NCBI GenBank assembly: GCA_963799455.1
Contig: CAWCXF010000007.1
Span: forward strand, 1,612,001 to 1,676,000
Length of the DNA stretch: 64,000 nt
Source: CAWCXF01 sp963799455
GTDB taxonomy: Bacteria; Pseudomonadota; Alphaproteobacteria; Rhodobacterales; Rhodobacteraceae
Direction: 5' to 3'
Positions within the stretch are counted from its first letter, which is position 1. Every line of letters starts with the position of its first letter. This document shows, one piece after another, positions 54,906 through 63,825 of the stretch. The notes under the pieces were generated by a model. The model saw nothing but the letters and a program-made list of their open reading frames with translations. It did no database searches and was not told where the DNA came from. The position numbers and the translations under genes are program-made.

Positions 54906-56839
54906 CGCGCTGGCCGGGCGCCGGCCGTGGCGCCGGCGGGGCCGCGCCCCTGGATGCGGGCGATGATCGCCGTGGTCGAGCGGCCCGGTCGGTGGCTCAG
55001 CAGCCGGACCTCGCCGCCCAGCGCCTCGACCAGCGCGGCCTCGGGCAGGCCCGCGCGGTCGTAGTCGCCGCCCTTGGCGAAGACGTCCGGCCGGAGCGCC
55101 CGGATGAGGGCGTCGGGGCCGTCCTCCTCGAACGCCACGACGTGATCGACGAAGGAGAGCGCCGCGAGCATCCGCAGCCGCGCGGAGCAAGGGTTGACCG
55201 GCCGCGTCGGCCCCTTGAGGCGGCGCACCGAGGCGTCGGAGTTGACCCCGACGACGAGCGCGTCGCCCAGCCGCCGCGCCTCCTCCAGGCAGCCGAGATG
55301 GCCGTCGTGGAGGATGTCGAAGCAGCCGTTCGTGAACACGACGCGGCGCGCCGAGGCCCGCAGCCGCTCGCCCAGGGCGGCGAGGGCGGCGGCCGAGGGG
55401 AGGATGGCGGGCGGCGGCGCCCCGTCCCCGGAAGGGCCGCCGTCCGCGGGCCGTGCGGCGGCGGGGCCGGCAGACGCCGCTGCGGCGCGGGTCGCGGCGA
55501 TGGCGGGCCGGGCCCCCGTGGCTCCGGCCTCGCCGGTGGACGGAGCGGCGAGAGTCGACGCGGCGGGCGCTGAGACCGGGGCGGCCGAAGGCATGGCATG
55601 GACCTGGGCCTCGAGCGGCTCGGCCCGGGCGGAGGGGTGCGCCGCGCGGGTGGCCGGCGCGTCCGGCCCGGCTGGAGGGGGCGTCGCGGCGCGGGCCTGC
55701 GCGCCGGCGGTCCCGGAGGGGGAGGCCGACGGGGCGCCGAGGGCGTTCGCCGCCCCCGGCCCGGCCGGGGCGCGCGGCGGCGCGGCGAGCGGGGCGGCGG
55801 CTGCGCCCGCGACCTCGGCGGCCTGGGCGAGGGCGGCGCGCAGCTCGGCCAGGGTGCAGACGGCGGTGCCGGGCTTGGCGGTGGCGACGCCGGCGGCGAG
55901 GCAGGCCAGCCGCGCCGCGGGGCCGATCCCGGCGCCCGCGGCCAGCGCCAGGGCGAGCGCGGCTGCGAAGGTGTCGCCCGCGCCGGTGACGCCGGCGCCC
56001 TCGACGCGCCGGGCGGCCGGGAGGTGCAGCGGCGGGTGGCCCGCGCGCAGCACCGCGGCGCCGTCGCCGTCGAGCGTCGCCACCACCGCGGCGGAGCCGG
56101 TGCGCGCCAGCAGGGCGGGCGCGCCGTCCCGGAGCTGCGCCAGCCGGGACGGCGCGGGCCCGCCCGCAGGGGCGAGGCCGCTCGCGGGCGCGGACCCCGA
56201 CGCGGGCACGTGGCCGAGGAGCGCCATGGCCTCGGCGTGGTTGGGCGTCACGGCGCAGGGGCGCAGCCGGGCGAGGCGCGCGAGGTCGCGCGCGTCGGCG
56301 ACGAGGCGGCCGCCGCCCGACCCGCGCCACTCGGCGAGCCGGTCGATCGCGGCCGCCCCGACGGTGCCATAGGCGTAGTCGGAGACGATCACGGCGTCGG
56401 CCCCTTCGAGGAGCGCGCCCAGCCGCTCGGCCAGCATCGCCTCGCCCTCGGCGCCGGGCGGGCCGGCGTCGCCCTCGTCGAGCCGGGCCACGAGCTGGCC
56501 GCCCGCCATCAGCCGGGTCTTGACCAGCGTGCGGCGGCCCGCGAGCCGGACCAGGCCGCCGGCATCGACGCCCGCGGCCCGGATCGCCTCGGCCAGCGCC
56601 TCGCCCGCCGCGTCCTCGCCCGCGAGCGAGACCAGCGCGACGCGCGCGCCGAGCGCCGCGGCGCCCGCCGCGGCGTTGGCCGCGCCGCCCGCGCGATCGT
56701 GCCACGCGACCTCGGAGATCACCGGGGCCGGGGCCTCGGCGGCGAGGCGGCGCGCGACCCCGCGCGCGTAGCGGTCGAGCATCGCGTCGCCCAGCACGAC
56801 CACCCGCAGGGCGGCGAAGGCGCTCGGATCGACGCTCAC
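54902..56839 (-). CDS. hldE: Bifunctional heptose-7-phosphate kinase/heptose-1-phosphate adenylyltransferase (HldE) with long linker
   Basis: A 645-residue two-domain enzyme; E. coli HldE is 477. Residues ~8-340 form the PfkB-type kinase (VVVLGDAMLDRYARG, GGAANAAAGAAALGARVALV, PNHAEAMALLG, GVTGAGDTFAAALALAL). Residues ~498-635 form the nucleotidyltransferase (VVFTNGCFDILHDGHLGCLE, LVVGVNSDASVRRLKGPTRP, FAKGGDYDRAGLPE). About 155 Ala/Pro-rich residues sit between the two, and a smaller such insert lies inside the kinase. It makes D,D-heptose 1,7-bisphosphate, and after GmhB acts, ADP-heptose. GTG 56839 overlaps the gmhB stop. Confidence 0.93.
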   Translation of the reverse strand: MSVDPSAFAALRVVVLGDAMLDRYARGVARRLAAEAPAPVISEVAWHDRAGGAANAAAGAAALGARVALVSLAGEDAAGEALAEAIRAAGVDAGGLVRLAGRRTLVKTRLMAGGQLVARLDEGDAGPPGAEGEAMLAERLGALLEGADAVIVSDYAYGTVGAAAIDRLAEWRGSGGGRLVADARDLARLARLRPCAVTPNHAEAMALLGHVPASGSAPASGLAPAGGPAPSRLAQLRDGAPALLARTGSAAVVATLDGDGAAVLRAGHPPLHLPAARRVEGAGVTGAGDTFAAALALALAAGAGIGPAARLACLAAGVATAKPGTAVCTLAELRAALAQAAEVAGAAAAPLAAPPRAPAGPGAANALGAPSASPSGTAGAQARAATPPPAGPDAPATRAAHPSARAEPLEAQVHAMPSAAPVSAPAASTLAAPSTGEAGATGARPAIAATRAAAASAGPAAARPADGGPSGDGAPPPAILPSAAALAALGERLRASARRVVFTNGCFDILHDGHLGCLEEARRLGDALVVGVNSDASVRRLKGPTRPVNPCSARLRMLAALSFVDHVVAFEEDGPDALIRALRPDVFAKGGDYDRAGLPEAALVEALGGEVRLLSHRPGRSTTAIIARIQGRGPAGATAGARPAR

Positions 56840-57423
56840 GCCGCGCGCCGTCCGCCCGAGGGCGCGGCCTCCATCGCCAGCAGCAGGCGCGCGGCCGCGT
56901 CGAGGTCGGGGGCGAGCGCGTGGGGCAGGCGGGCGCGCGTGAGCCGCCACTCGGTCTCGCCGCCCCGGTCGATCAGGATGGTGCGGCAGCCCGCGCGGCG
57001 CCCGGCCTCGACGTCGTCGAGGATGTCGCCGATCATCCAGGAGGCCGCGGGCTCGGCGCCCATCTCCGCCAGCGCCCGAAGCAGCATCCCCGGCGCGGGC
57101 TTGCGGCACCCGCAAGCGGTGGCGTAGCGCGCCACCGACCCCTCGGGGTGATGCGGGCACCAATGAAAGCCCGCGAGGCGCACGCCGTGCGGGCGCAGGA
57201 GGGCGTCGAGCCGCTCGCGCACCGCCGTCAGCGCCGCCTCGGGGAAGAGCCCGTGCGCGACGCCCGACTGGTTCGAGACCACCGCGACCCGCCAGCCGGC
57301 GGCGGCGAGCCGGGCGAGGCCCGCGCCCGCGCCCGGCGCGAGGCGGATCCGCGCGGGATCGACGTTGTAGGGCACGTCCTCGATCAGCGTGCCGTCCTTG
57401 TCGATGAGCAGCGCGCCCCTCAC
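56836..57423 (-). CDS. gmhB: Heptose-1,7-bisphosphate 7-phosphatase (GmhB)
   Basis: A 195-residue HAD phosphatase. LLIDKDGTLIEDVPYN has the nucleophile and acid Asp pattern (DxDGT), VAVVSNQSGVAHG is motif II, and FHWCPHHPEG with ATACGCRKPAP gives the Cys/His zinc site and Lys of GmhB. WMIGDILDDVEAGRRAGC is motif IV. Size and motifs fit GmhB very well. GTG 57423 overlaps the stop of the GT4-GmhA gene, and its own stop overlaps hldE. Confidence 0.93.
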   Translation of the reverse strand: MRGALLIDKDGTLIEDVPYNVDPARIRLAPGAGAGLARLAAAGWRVAVVSNQSGVAHGLFPEAALTAVRERLDALLRPHGVRLAGFHWCPHHPEGSVARYATACGCRKPAPGMLLRALAEMGAEPAASWMIGDILDDVEAGRRAGCRTILIDRGGETEWRLTRARLPHALAPDLDAAARLLLAMEAAPSGGRRAA

Positions 57424-59765
57424 CGCGCGGCCTCCAGGAGCGGGGCGGGCGGCGCGGCGAGGCGCGCGTCGGCCTCCACGGCGGCGCAGATCTCGTGCAT
57501 CAGGAGCGCGTGGACCTCCTGGATCCGCGGCGTGCTGCCCGAGGGCACCACCACCGCCTCGTCGCACAGCGCCAGCAGCGGCCCCCCGTCGCGGCCCAGG
57601 AGCGCCAGGCGGGTGAGGCCGATCGCGCCCGCCGCCTCGAAGGCGCGCACCAGGTTCGCGGAGCGGCCCGAGGTGGAGAAGGCCAGGATCGCGTCGCCGC
57701 GGCGTCCGAGCGCGAGGGTCTCGCGCGCCAGCGCGTCCTCAAAGCCCACGTCGTTGGACCAGGCCGAGACGATCGTGTGATCGCTGCCGAGCGCGATCGC
57801 GGGCAGGGCGCGGCGCTGCGGCAGGAGGAACCGCCCCACCAGCTCGCAGGCCATGTGCTGCGCGTCCGCGGCGCTGCCGCCGTTGCCGCACAGCAGCAGC
57901 TTGCCGCCGCGCGCGATGCAGCGCGACACCTCCTCGGCGAGGCGCGCGGCGCCGGGCGCGAGCGCGTCGCGGCAGCGCGCGAGGAGCGCCGCCAGCTCGT
58001 CGAACCCGGCGGCGGCGAAACCGCCCGTGGCGGGTGGGATCGCGGCGGGACCGACGGCCGTCCGGCCGGCCATGACGCGCGCGGTCCCGGCATCGGGCGC
58101 GAGGGCGGGCGCGGCCATCTCCGCGGGCATGGCGGGCGCCCGAGCGGGCGCAGGTCCGACGGGAGGGCCGGCCGCCGCCCCGAGGGGCCCGGGCCCGGCG
58201 GCCGGCGCGGATGGGCCGGCGGGCTCGGGCGCCGATGCGGCCGGCACGGCCGCGCGGTCGGCGGACGTGGCCGCGCTCGCGTTGGCTCCGGGGGCCGGTG
58301 TGGCCGCGAGCCGGCCACCCGGCCCAGCGGCGGGCGCGGGGCGCGAGGACGAAAGGCCGGGCGTCGGAGCGCACGCGGCGGTCTGGGCCTGCCCGTCCGC
58401 GCGGACGGGGCGGTCCGTCCGGATGACGCGGCCCCCGCCGATGGCGCGGCCGATGGCGCGGCTCGTCCGGCCGACGCCCTGCGGTCCGATGGCGTCGGCC
58501 GGCCGGACGACACCCCCTGCCCGGACCTCGGCGAAGGCGGCCTCGACGCCGTCGGCCACGGCCTCCCAGGTGAAGCGGTCGAGCACCCGGGCGCGGCCCT
58601 CGGCGCCCATGGCTCGGGCGGCCTCGGGGTCGGCGTGCAGGCGCGCGAGCGCCTCGGCCACCGCGTCCGGATCGCGCGGGGGCACGAGGAGGCCGGTGCG
58701 GCCGTCCTGGACGGTGTGCTTGATGCCGCCCACGGCCGAGCCGATCACCGGGCGCGCGCAGGCCATCGCCTCGAGCGGCGTGATGCCGAAGGGCTCGTAC
58801 CAGGGCAGGGTGAGGAAGGCGTCTGAGGCGTGGTAGTAGTAGCGCAGCACGTCGCGGTCGCGCGCGCCGGTGAAGCGCACCGCGTCCAGGGCGTCCTCGT
58901 CGCGGGCGACCCCCATCAGGCGGGCCAGCTCGGGGCTCGCCGCGGGGTCGGGCAGGGGGCCCTCGCCGCCGACCACCAGAAGGAGGGCGTCGGCGCCGGT
59001 GCTCCGGCGGAACCGGGCGAAGCCCCGCAGCGCGTCGTCCACGCCCTTGCGCGGCACCATCCGGCCGAGCTGGAGCGCGACGAACGCATCGCGTGGCAGG
59101 CCCAGCACGTCGCGCGCGACCGCGCGGGGCAGGGGGGCCAGCTCGGCGGGGTCCACGCCGCAGGGCACCTCGCGGATCCGGGCGGGATCGACGCCGTAGA
59201 GCCGGACCAGATCCTCGCGGTCCTGCGGGCACTCGGCGATCACGAGCGCGGCCTCGCGGGCGACGCGCTCCTCGATGGCCAGGCGCTCGGGTGGGAAGCG
59301 GTCGGCCTCGCCCTGATGGAGGCGGCGCACGCGGCCGAGCGCGTGGAAGGTGACGGCGAAGGGGATGCCGGTCGCGGCCCGGATCTCGGCCGCAACCAGC
59401 CCCGACATGAAGAAGTTGGCGTGGATCAGGTCGGGCCTGGCCTCGCGGCAATGCGCCTCGGTCCAGCGCGCGAAGTCGGGCATGAAGGAGAGCAGATCCT
59501 CCTTCGGCACCGCCTCGGCAGGCCCCGCGGGGACGTGGAGGACGCGCACGCCGTCGAGCCACTCGACCTCATCGGGGAGATCGGGGGCGTCGCGCCGGGT
59601 CGCCACCTCCACCCGCCAGCCGCGGCGCGCGAGCTGGCGGGCGAGCTGGGCGACGTAGACGTTCTGCCCGCCGCCGTCGGCACCCCCCAAGCCCGCCAGC
59701 GGCGAGGCGTGCTCGGAGATCATCACGACGTGGCCGGGGGCGGTGGCCGACAGCAGGTCATGCAT
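57420..59765 (-). CDS. Fusion of a GT4 glycosyltransferase and a GmhA-type sedoheptulose-7-phosphate isomerase
   Basis: A 781-residue protein. Residues ~1-405 are a GT4 enzyme: EHASPLAGLGGADGGGQNVY, VAQLARQLARRGWRVEVATR, ALQLGRMVPRKGVDDALRGF and YEPFGITPLEAMACARPVIG (the EPFGxxxLE donor site). Residues ~415-590 are an Ala/Pro-rich linker. Residues ~590-781 are a SIS domain of the GmhA class: LLLCGNGGSAADAQHMACEL, VGRFLLPQRRALPAIALGSD, SNDVGFEDALARETLALG, LAFSTSGRSANLV and the late His in EVHALLMHEICAAVE. GmhA is normally a separate ~190-residue protein. The fusion ties precursor synthesis to sugar transfer. ATG 59765 lies 8 bases inside the preceding gene. Confidence 0.9.
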   Translation of the reverse strand: MHDLLSATAPGHVVMISEHASPLAGLGGADGGGQNVYVAQLARQLARRGWRVEVATRRDAPDLPDEVEWLDGVRVLHVPAGPAEAVPKEDLLSFMPDFARWTEAHCREARPDLIHANFFMSGLVAAEIRAATGIPFAVTFHALGRVRRLHQGEADRFPPERLAIEERVAREAALVIAECPQDREDLVRLYGVDPARIREVPCGVDPAELAPLPRAVARDVLGLPRDAFVALQLGRMVPRKGVDDALRGFARFRRSTGADALLLVVGGEGPLPDPAASPELARLMGVARDEDALDAVRFTGARDRDVLRYYYHASDAFLTLPWYEPFGITPLEAMACARPVIGSAVGGIKHTVQDGRTGLLVPPRDPDAVAEALARLHADPEAARAMGAEGRARVLDRFTWEAVADGVEAAFAEVRAGGVVRPADAIGPQGVGRTSRAIGRAIGGGRVIRTDRPVRADGQAQTAACAPTPGLSSSRPAPAAGPGGRLAATPAPGANASAATSADRAAVPAASAPEPAGPSAPAAGPGPLGAAAGPPVGPAPARAPAMPAEMAAPALAPDAGTARVMAGRTAVGPAAIPPATGGFAAAGFDELAALLARCRDALAPGAARLAEEVSRCIARGGKLLLCGNGGSAADAQHMACELVGRFLLPQRRALPAIALGSDHTIVSAWSNDVGFEDALARETLALGRRGDAILAFSTSGRSANLVRAFEAAGAIGLTRLALLGRDGGPLLALCDEAVVVPSGSTPRIQEVHALLMHEICAAVEADARLAAPPAPLLEAAR

Positions 59766-60750
59766 TGGCGGCCTCGCGCGCCGCCGCGGGGATGGGCGCG
59801 GGGATGCCGGTGACCTCGGCGAGCGCCGCGGTCCAGTCGGCGACGAAGCGCTCGATGCCGAAGCGCTCGCGCGCGATCCGGGCCGCGCCCTCGCTCAGGG
59901 CGCGCGCCTCGTCCGCGTCGGCGATCAGGCGGCGCATGTGGGCGTGCAGCACCTCCTCGCGCGTGTCGACGTAGCCGCCCACGCCGTTCTGGACGGCGGT
60001 GGCCATCTCGGTGGTGGCGAGGCCGAGGATCGGCAGGCCCGCCATCATCGCCTCGCAGACGGCGAGGCCGAGGCTGGTGTAGCGGATCGGGTTGAAGAAG
60101 AAGCGGTAGGGGGCCGTGACCGAGGGCAGGCGCGCGAGCGGCACCTCTCCGAGCCCGCCCATGGCCGTCGAGCCCATGCCGTAGAGGTCGAGCGGCACGG
60201 CTTCGCGGGCGCGCTCGAACACGTCGCGCCCGATGCGCCGGCCTCGCGTGGGCAGGTCGTTGACCACGGTGACGCCGCGCGGCCTCTCGCCGGTCCAGCG
60301 CACGCCCTCGGGCACGGTGACGCCGTGCTCGATCACGCGGGTCGGCGTGCGGCGCGAATCCCACATCAGCGCGTTGAAGGCGGTGACGTGGACCAGCAGC
60401 GCGCCGGGGTCGTCCACCGGGTGCGCCTCCTCGGTCGGATGCTCCAGCGGCGGGTCGTGCTCGAGGTGCAGGCGGGGCAGGCGGCGCTGCTCGGGGCTCA
60501 GGATCTCCTCGCGGTCGATCGTCCAGTTGCGCCGCGACTGGGTGAGCACGGCGTCGAACTGCATGCCGCGCACGGCCTCGGCGGGCACCTCGCGCAGGGT
60601 GTCGGGCCAGGCGAAGCCGGGCAGGCGGCCGCCATAGCCCTCGGGCCGGCCGGGCCGGGTCGGGACGACGATCTCGTGGGGGACGTGCGACAGATACCAC
60701 AGGTAGCTGCCGTGGACGTGCCACGTCAGGAGTCTCAGGGGTCTGGTCAC
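59758..60750 (-). CDS. Glycosyltransferase, GT-B type (GT4-like)
   Basis: A 330-residue protein starting MTRPLRLLTWHVHGSYLWYL. The second half has RFFFNPIRYTSLGLAVCEAM and AGLPILGLATTEMATAVQNG, the usual Glu-containing donor region and loop of GT1/GT4 glycosyltransferases. It overlaps the GT4-GmhA gene by 8 bases. Ninety-six bases separate it from the upstream GT9 fragment gene, so a promoter may lie there. Probably builds the same glycan as the heptosyltransferases. Confidence 0.85.
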   Translation of the reverse strand: MTRPLRLLTWHVHGSYLWYLSHVPHEIVVPTRPGRPEGYGGRLPGFAWPDTLREVPAEAVRGMQFDAVLTQSRRNWTIDREEILSPEQRRLPRLHLEHDPPLEHPTEEAHPVDDPGALLVHVTAFNALMWDSRRTPTRVIEHGVTVPEGVRWTGERPRGVTVVNDLPTRGRRIGRDVFERAREAVPLDLYGMGSTAMGGLGEVPLARLPSVTAPYRFFFNPIRYTSLGLAVCEAMMAGLPILGLATTEMATAVQNGVGGYVDTREEVLHAHMRRLIADADEARALSEGAARIARERFGIERFVADWTAALAEVTGIPAPIPAAAREAANA

Positions 60751-60846
60751 TGGTCACGCTTCGTCGGTGTGTGCGCCGGGCCAACTCCGGCCGGGCGCGC
60801 CAAGTTTCGTCCCCTCCACGAAGAAGTTGCCCCGGCGATTTCCCGC

Positions 60847-61365
60847 TCATTCCCCTTGGGTCAGGCCGAGCGCGTCGAGCAGCCTCAGATGGCGCGCCTC
60901 GGGCCGGGTGGAGGGAGGCGGCGGGGGGACCGGGTGGCTCAGCACGCCGCCGCCGAACTCGGGCGCGAACCCGGCGCGGCGGGGCACCCCGGCGAGATAG
61001 AGCGCGTAGGCGATCTCGAGCGCGGTGTGGCCGGGATCGGAGAGCACCACGGCGCCCCAGGGGGGCTCGCCGTCGAGCGTCACGGCGAGGTCGGGGCCGA
61101 GGATCGGGTCGCCTTCGGCGTGGGGCGGTCGGGCGCCCTCCCGGAGCGGGGCGCCCTCCCAGAGCGGGGCGCCCTCCCGGGGCGGGGCGCCCTCCCAGGG
61201 CGGGGGGCTTCCCCCGAGGCCGGTCAGCCGGGCGCCGCGGCGCCCGGCCCAGGCGGCGAGCGCGGCCAGCGCGGGGCCGAGGGCGGCGCGGCCCTCAAGG
61301 CCCCCGGCATGGGCGATGAGGAGCGAGGGCGCGCGGCTCCAATCCGTCGCGTCCCGGCCGCTCAC
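60847..61365 (-). CDS. Short GT9-like protein (N-terminal half only), repeat-containing
   Basis: A 172-residue protein. AVVLSDPGHTALEIAYALYL, AGVPRRAGFAPEFGGGVLSH and the HLRLLDALGL end match the end of the N-terminal half of GT9 enzymes, but the donor-binding second half is absent. Residues ~50-75 are E-G-A-P-L-R/W repeats from an 18-bp DNA repeat. ATG 61365 overlaps the stop of the upstream GT9 gene, so it is coupled. It could be a truncated gene or a partner subunit without its own catalysis. Confidence 0.65.
   Translation of the reverse strand: MSGRDATDWSRAPSLLIAHAGGLEGRAALGPALAALAAWAGRRGARLTGLGGSPPPWEGAPPREGAPLWEGAPLREGARPPHAEGDPILGPDLAVTLDGEPPWGAVVLSDPGHTALEIAYALYLAGVPRRAGFAPEFGGGVLSHPVPPPPPSTRPEARHLRLLDALGLTQGE
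61132..61203 (-). repeat. Four tandem 18-bp repeats
   Basis: GGCGCCCTCCCRGRGCGG at 61132, 61150, 61168 and 61186, coding the E-G-A-P-x-x repeats in frame. Confidence 0.92.
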
Positions 61366-62600
61366 AGCAGCGCCAGCGCCTCGGCGCGCACCTCGCCGAG
61401 CGAGGGCACGTCGTGCGGCGACAGGCGCATCCCGTCGAGGGCGCCCCCCTGGAGCCTGCGCGAGACCACGGCGCGGTGGCGCGCGCGGTCGAGCGGCGCC
61501 CAGCGCCCGGGCTCGGCGGCGAGGAACACCACCACCGAAGGGGTGCGCGTCGCCGCGGCCAGATGCGACACGCCGGTGTCGTTGGTGACGAGCAGGCGCG
61601 CGCCGCGCAGCAGCAGCGCCAGCGGCCCGAGGCCGGTGCGGCCCGCGAGGTCGAGCGCCGGCGCCGACATCGCCGAGGCCACCGCCGCCGTGACCGGGGC
61701 CTCCCCGGCCGATCCGGTCAGCACGACCGCGAGGCCGCGGGCGGCGAGCGCGTCGCCGAGGGCGGCGAAGCGCTCGGGCGGCCAGCGCCTTGCGGATGTG
61801 CTCGCGCCGGGATGGAGGCAGGCGTAGGGGCCGAGGGGCGGCCCGAGGGCCGCGTCGAGCGCCTCGCGGTCGGCGGGATGCTCCGGGAACTCCATCGCCG
61901 TCCCGCGATCGGGCATCCCGAGGTGACGCATGAGCCCCGTCCAGCGCTCGATCTCGTGGCCGCGGGCGGGGTAGGCCGGCCAGTCCGGGCCGCCGCTCAT
62001 CGGTCGGTAGCCTGCGGCGCGCGCCGCGGCGAGGGTCGGCATGAAGGCGTCGAGATGGCTGCCGTCGCCCTGCATCTGGAGCGCGAGGTCGAAGGCGCGG
62101 GGGCGCATGGCGGCTTCGAAGGCGGGCCAGGGCGGGTCGGGCACCGGGCGCTCGGGGATGCCGGGGCAGCCGGGGAAGGCGATCACCTCGTCGATGGTCG
62201 GCAGCGCGCGGGCGACCAGTCCTTCCGTGCCCGGAAGCGCCACCAGCGCCAGATGCCCGCCCTCGGCCATGCCCGCGCGCAGCCAGCGCAGCGCCGGCCC
62301 CGCGCAGAGCATGTCCCCCAGGCCGGGCAGCGCGCGCAGGACGACGACGCGGCCCGGCGCGGTTCGAGGAGAGCGCGCCGACGACGCGCCGGACGCGGCT
62401 GCGGCCGTCCGGTCGGAGGCGGGCACAGGCCCCAGCGCGGGCGCCCCGGCGGGTGGGGGCGGTGGGTCGGAGGCGGGCCGAGAGGACGCCGCCGCCGGCG
62501 GGCGCGGCCCGGTGGCTGCGGTCTCGAAGGGCCCGGACGGGGCGGCGGGCACGGGTGACGCCCGCGATGCGGCGGGAGCGGGCTGGGGCGACGATCTCAC
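61362..62600 (-). CDS. GT9 heptosyltransferase-like protein, first gene of the run
   Basis: A 412-residue protein. About 80 Ala/Pro/Ser-rich residues come first, then RVVVLRALPGLGDMLCAGPA starts the GT9 fold. ACLHPGASTSARRWPPERFA and LLVTNDTGVSHLAAATRTPS are the conserved second-half motifs. GTG 62600 is the likely start; a shorter start after the disordered stretch cannot be excluded. It is coupled to the short GT9-like gene. Confidence 0.87.
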   Translation of the reverse strand: MRSSPQPAPAASRASPVPAAPSGPFETAATGPRPPAAASSRPASDPPPPPAGAPALGPVPASDRTAAAASGASSARSPRTAPGRVVVLRALPGLGDMLCAGPALRWLRAGMAEGGHLALVALPGTEGLVARALPTIDEVIAFPGCPGIPERPVPDPPWPAFEAAMRPRAFDLALQMQGDGSHLDAFMPTLAAARAAGYRPMSGGPDWPAYPARGHEIERWTGLMRHLGMPDRGTAMEFPEHPADREALDAALGPPLGPYACLHPGASTSARRWPPERFAALGDALAARGLAVVLTGSAGEAPVTAAVASAMSAPALDLAGRTGLGPLALLLRGARLLVTNDTGVSHLAAATRTPSVVVFLAAEPGRWAPLDRARHRAVVSRRLQGGALDGMRLSPHDVPSLGEVRAEALALL

Positions 62601-62759
62601 GGGCGGCCTCCGCGGTGGCGGTTCAAGCTTCGGCGGCCCCCAACGCGCGAGCGCGCGGATGGGTGCAGGGGTGCGGGGGCGCCGGGACAGGGCGCGGTGG
62701 GCGGGCCCGGCTCCCGACCCGCCCGGCAGGGCCCGGCGTCGTCGGGCCCACGGGGAGCC

Positions 62760-63596
62760 TCAATGGATCTCGACGCCCTCCTCGGGCAGGCGGGTGGCGA
62801 TCGCCTCCAGGAGCGCCGAGGTCGCGGCGGAGGCGGCGGTGGGGTCCGCGCACCAAGCGCGCAGAGTCAGGTCGACGCCCGAGGGGCCGAGCGCGGTGAC
62901 CGGGCAGCCGGCCACCTCCTGCACCCCGGGGGCCGCTCGCGCGAGGTCGAGCGCGAGCGCGCGGACGCGCGCGAGGTCCGAGCCGTGGGCGACGCGGAAG
63001 GGGACCGAGGCCATCACGCGCGGATCGACCGAGGTGAGGTTGATCGTCACCTGGTTGAGGATGGTCGAGTTCGACAGCACCACGCGCCGCCCGTCCGCGG
63101 TGCGCAGCGTCGTGTAGCCGAGCGTCACCGTCTCGACCACGCCGGTCTCGATCCCGGTGGGGGCCGCGACCTGCACCCGGTCGCCCAGGCGGAAGGGCTT
63201 GTAGACGATCAGGCTCGTGCCGGCCATGAGGTTGGCGAGGGTGGACTGGGCGGCGAGCCCGAAGATGACCGAGGCGATCGACACGCTCGCCAGCAGCGCG
63301 GTGCCCAGCCGGTCGAGCGCGGGGACGGCGCGGGCGTAGAGGCTCAGCGCGATGAGCCACACGAAGACGCGCGCGATGCGGATGGCGAAGTCCGCCGCGA
63401 GCCGGTCGATCCGCTCGGACCGGTCGCGCGACACCAGCGCCTCGATCGCGCGCACGACCAGCGCGGAGGCGACCTTGCCCGCCGCGAGGTGGAGCGCGAG
63501 CAGGACCAGCGCGCCGGTGAGCGTCGCGGGATCGACCGCCGCCGCGAGGGCGCCGGCCCGCGCCTCCACCCCCTGCCATGTCAAGCCGTCCCACAC
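62760..63596 (-). CDS. mscS: Small-conductance mechanosensitive channel (MscS family)
   Basis: A 278-residue membrane channel. Three helices (LTGALVLLALHLAAGKVASA, IARVFVWLIALSLYARAV and the pore helix ALLASVSIASVIFGLAAQST) are followed by LANLMAGTSLIVYKPFRLGD and VVLSNSTILNQVTINLT of the MscS beta domain. The GLAAQ plus ANLxAG pattern is the family pore signature. It opens under osmotic downshock. GTG 63596 is used. It lies 159 bases upstream of the heptose run on the same strand. Confidence 0.92.
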   Translation of the reverse strand: MWDGLTWQGVEARAGALAAAVDPATLTGALVLLALHLAAGKVASALVVRAIEALVSRDRSERIDRLAADFAIRIARVFVWLIALSLYARAVPALDRLGTALLASVSIASVIFGLAAQSTLANLMAGTSLIVYKPFRLGDRVQVAAPTGIETGVVETVTLGYTTLRTADGRRVVLSNSTILNQVTINLTSVDPRVMASVPFRVAHGSDLARVRALALDLARAAPGVQEVAGCPVTALGPSGVDLTLRAWCADPTAASAATSALLEAIATRLPEEGVEIH

Positions 63597-63825
63597 CGCC
63601 GGGTCCGCTCCTTCGTCGCGCGCGCCTCGGGCCGATCGCGCCGGCGCGCCATCCTAGGGGCGCGCGGCGCGATGGAAAGCGCCCCCCCCGCACGCGCGCG
63701 CGCCGACGGCGCGCCTCGCCTCCGAGGCGGGCGCGGGCCGGCGCGACGGTCCGGGGAGGCGGGGCGGAGCCCGCACACGACCTCGGGATGGGGAATCCCC
63801 CCGCGGAGGGCGCCGGGGCCGCCCC

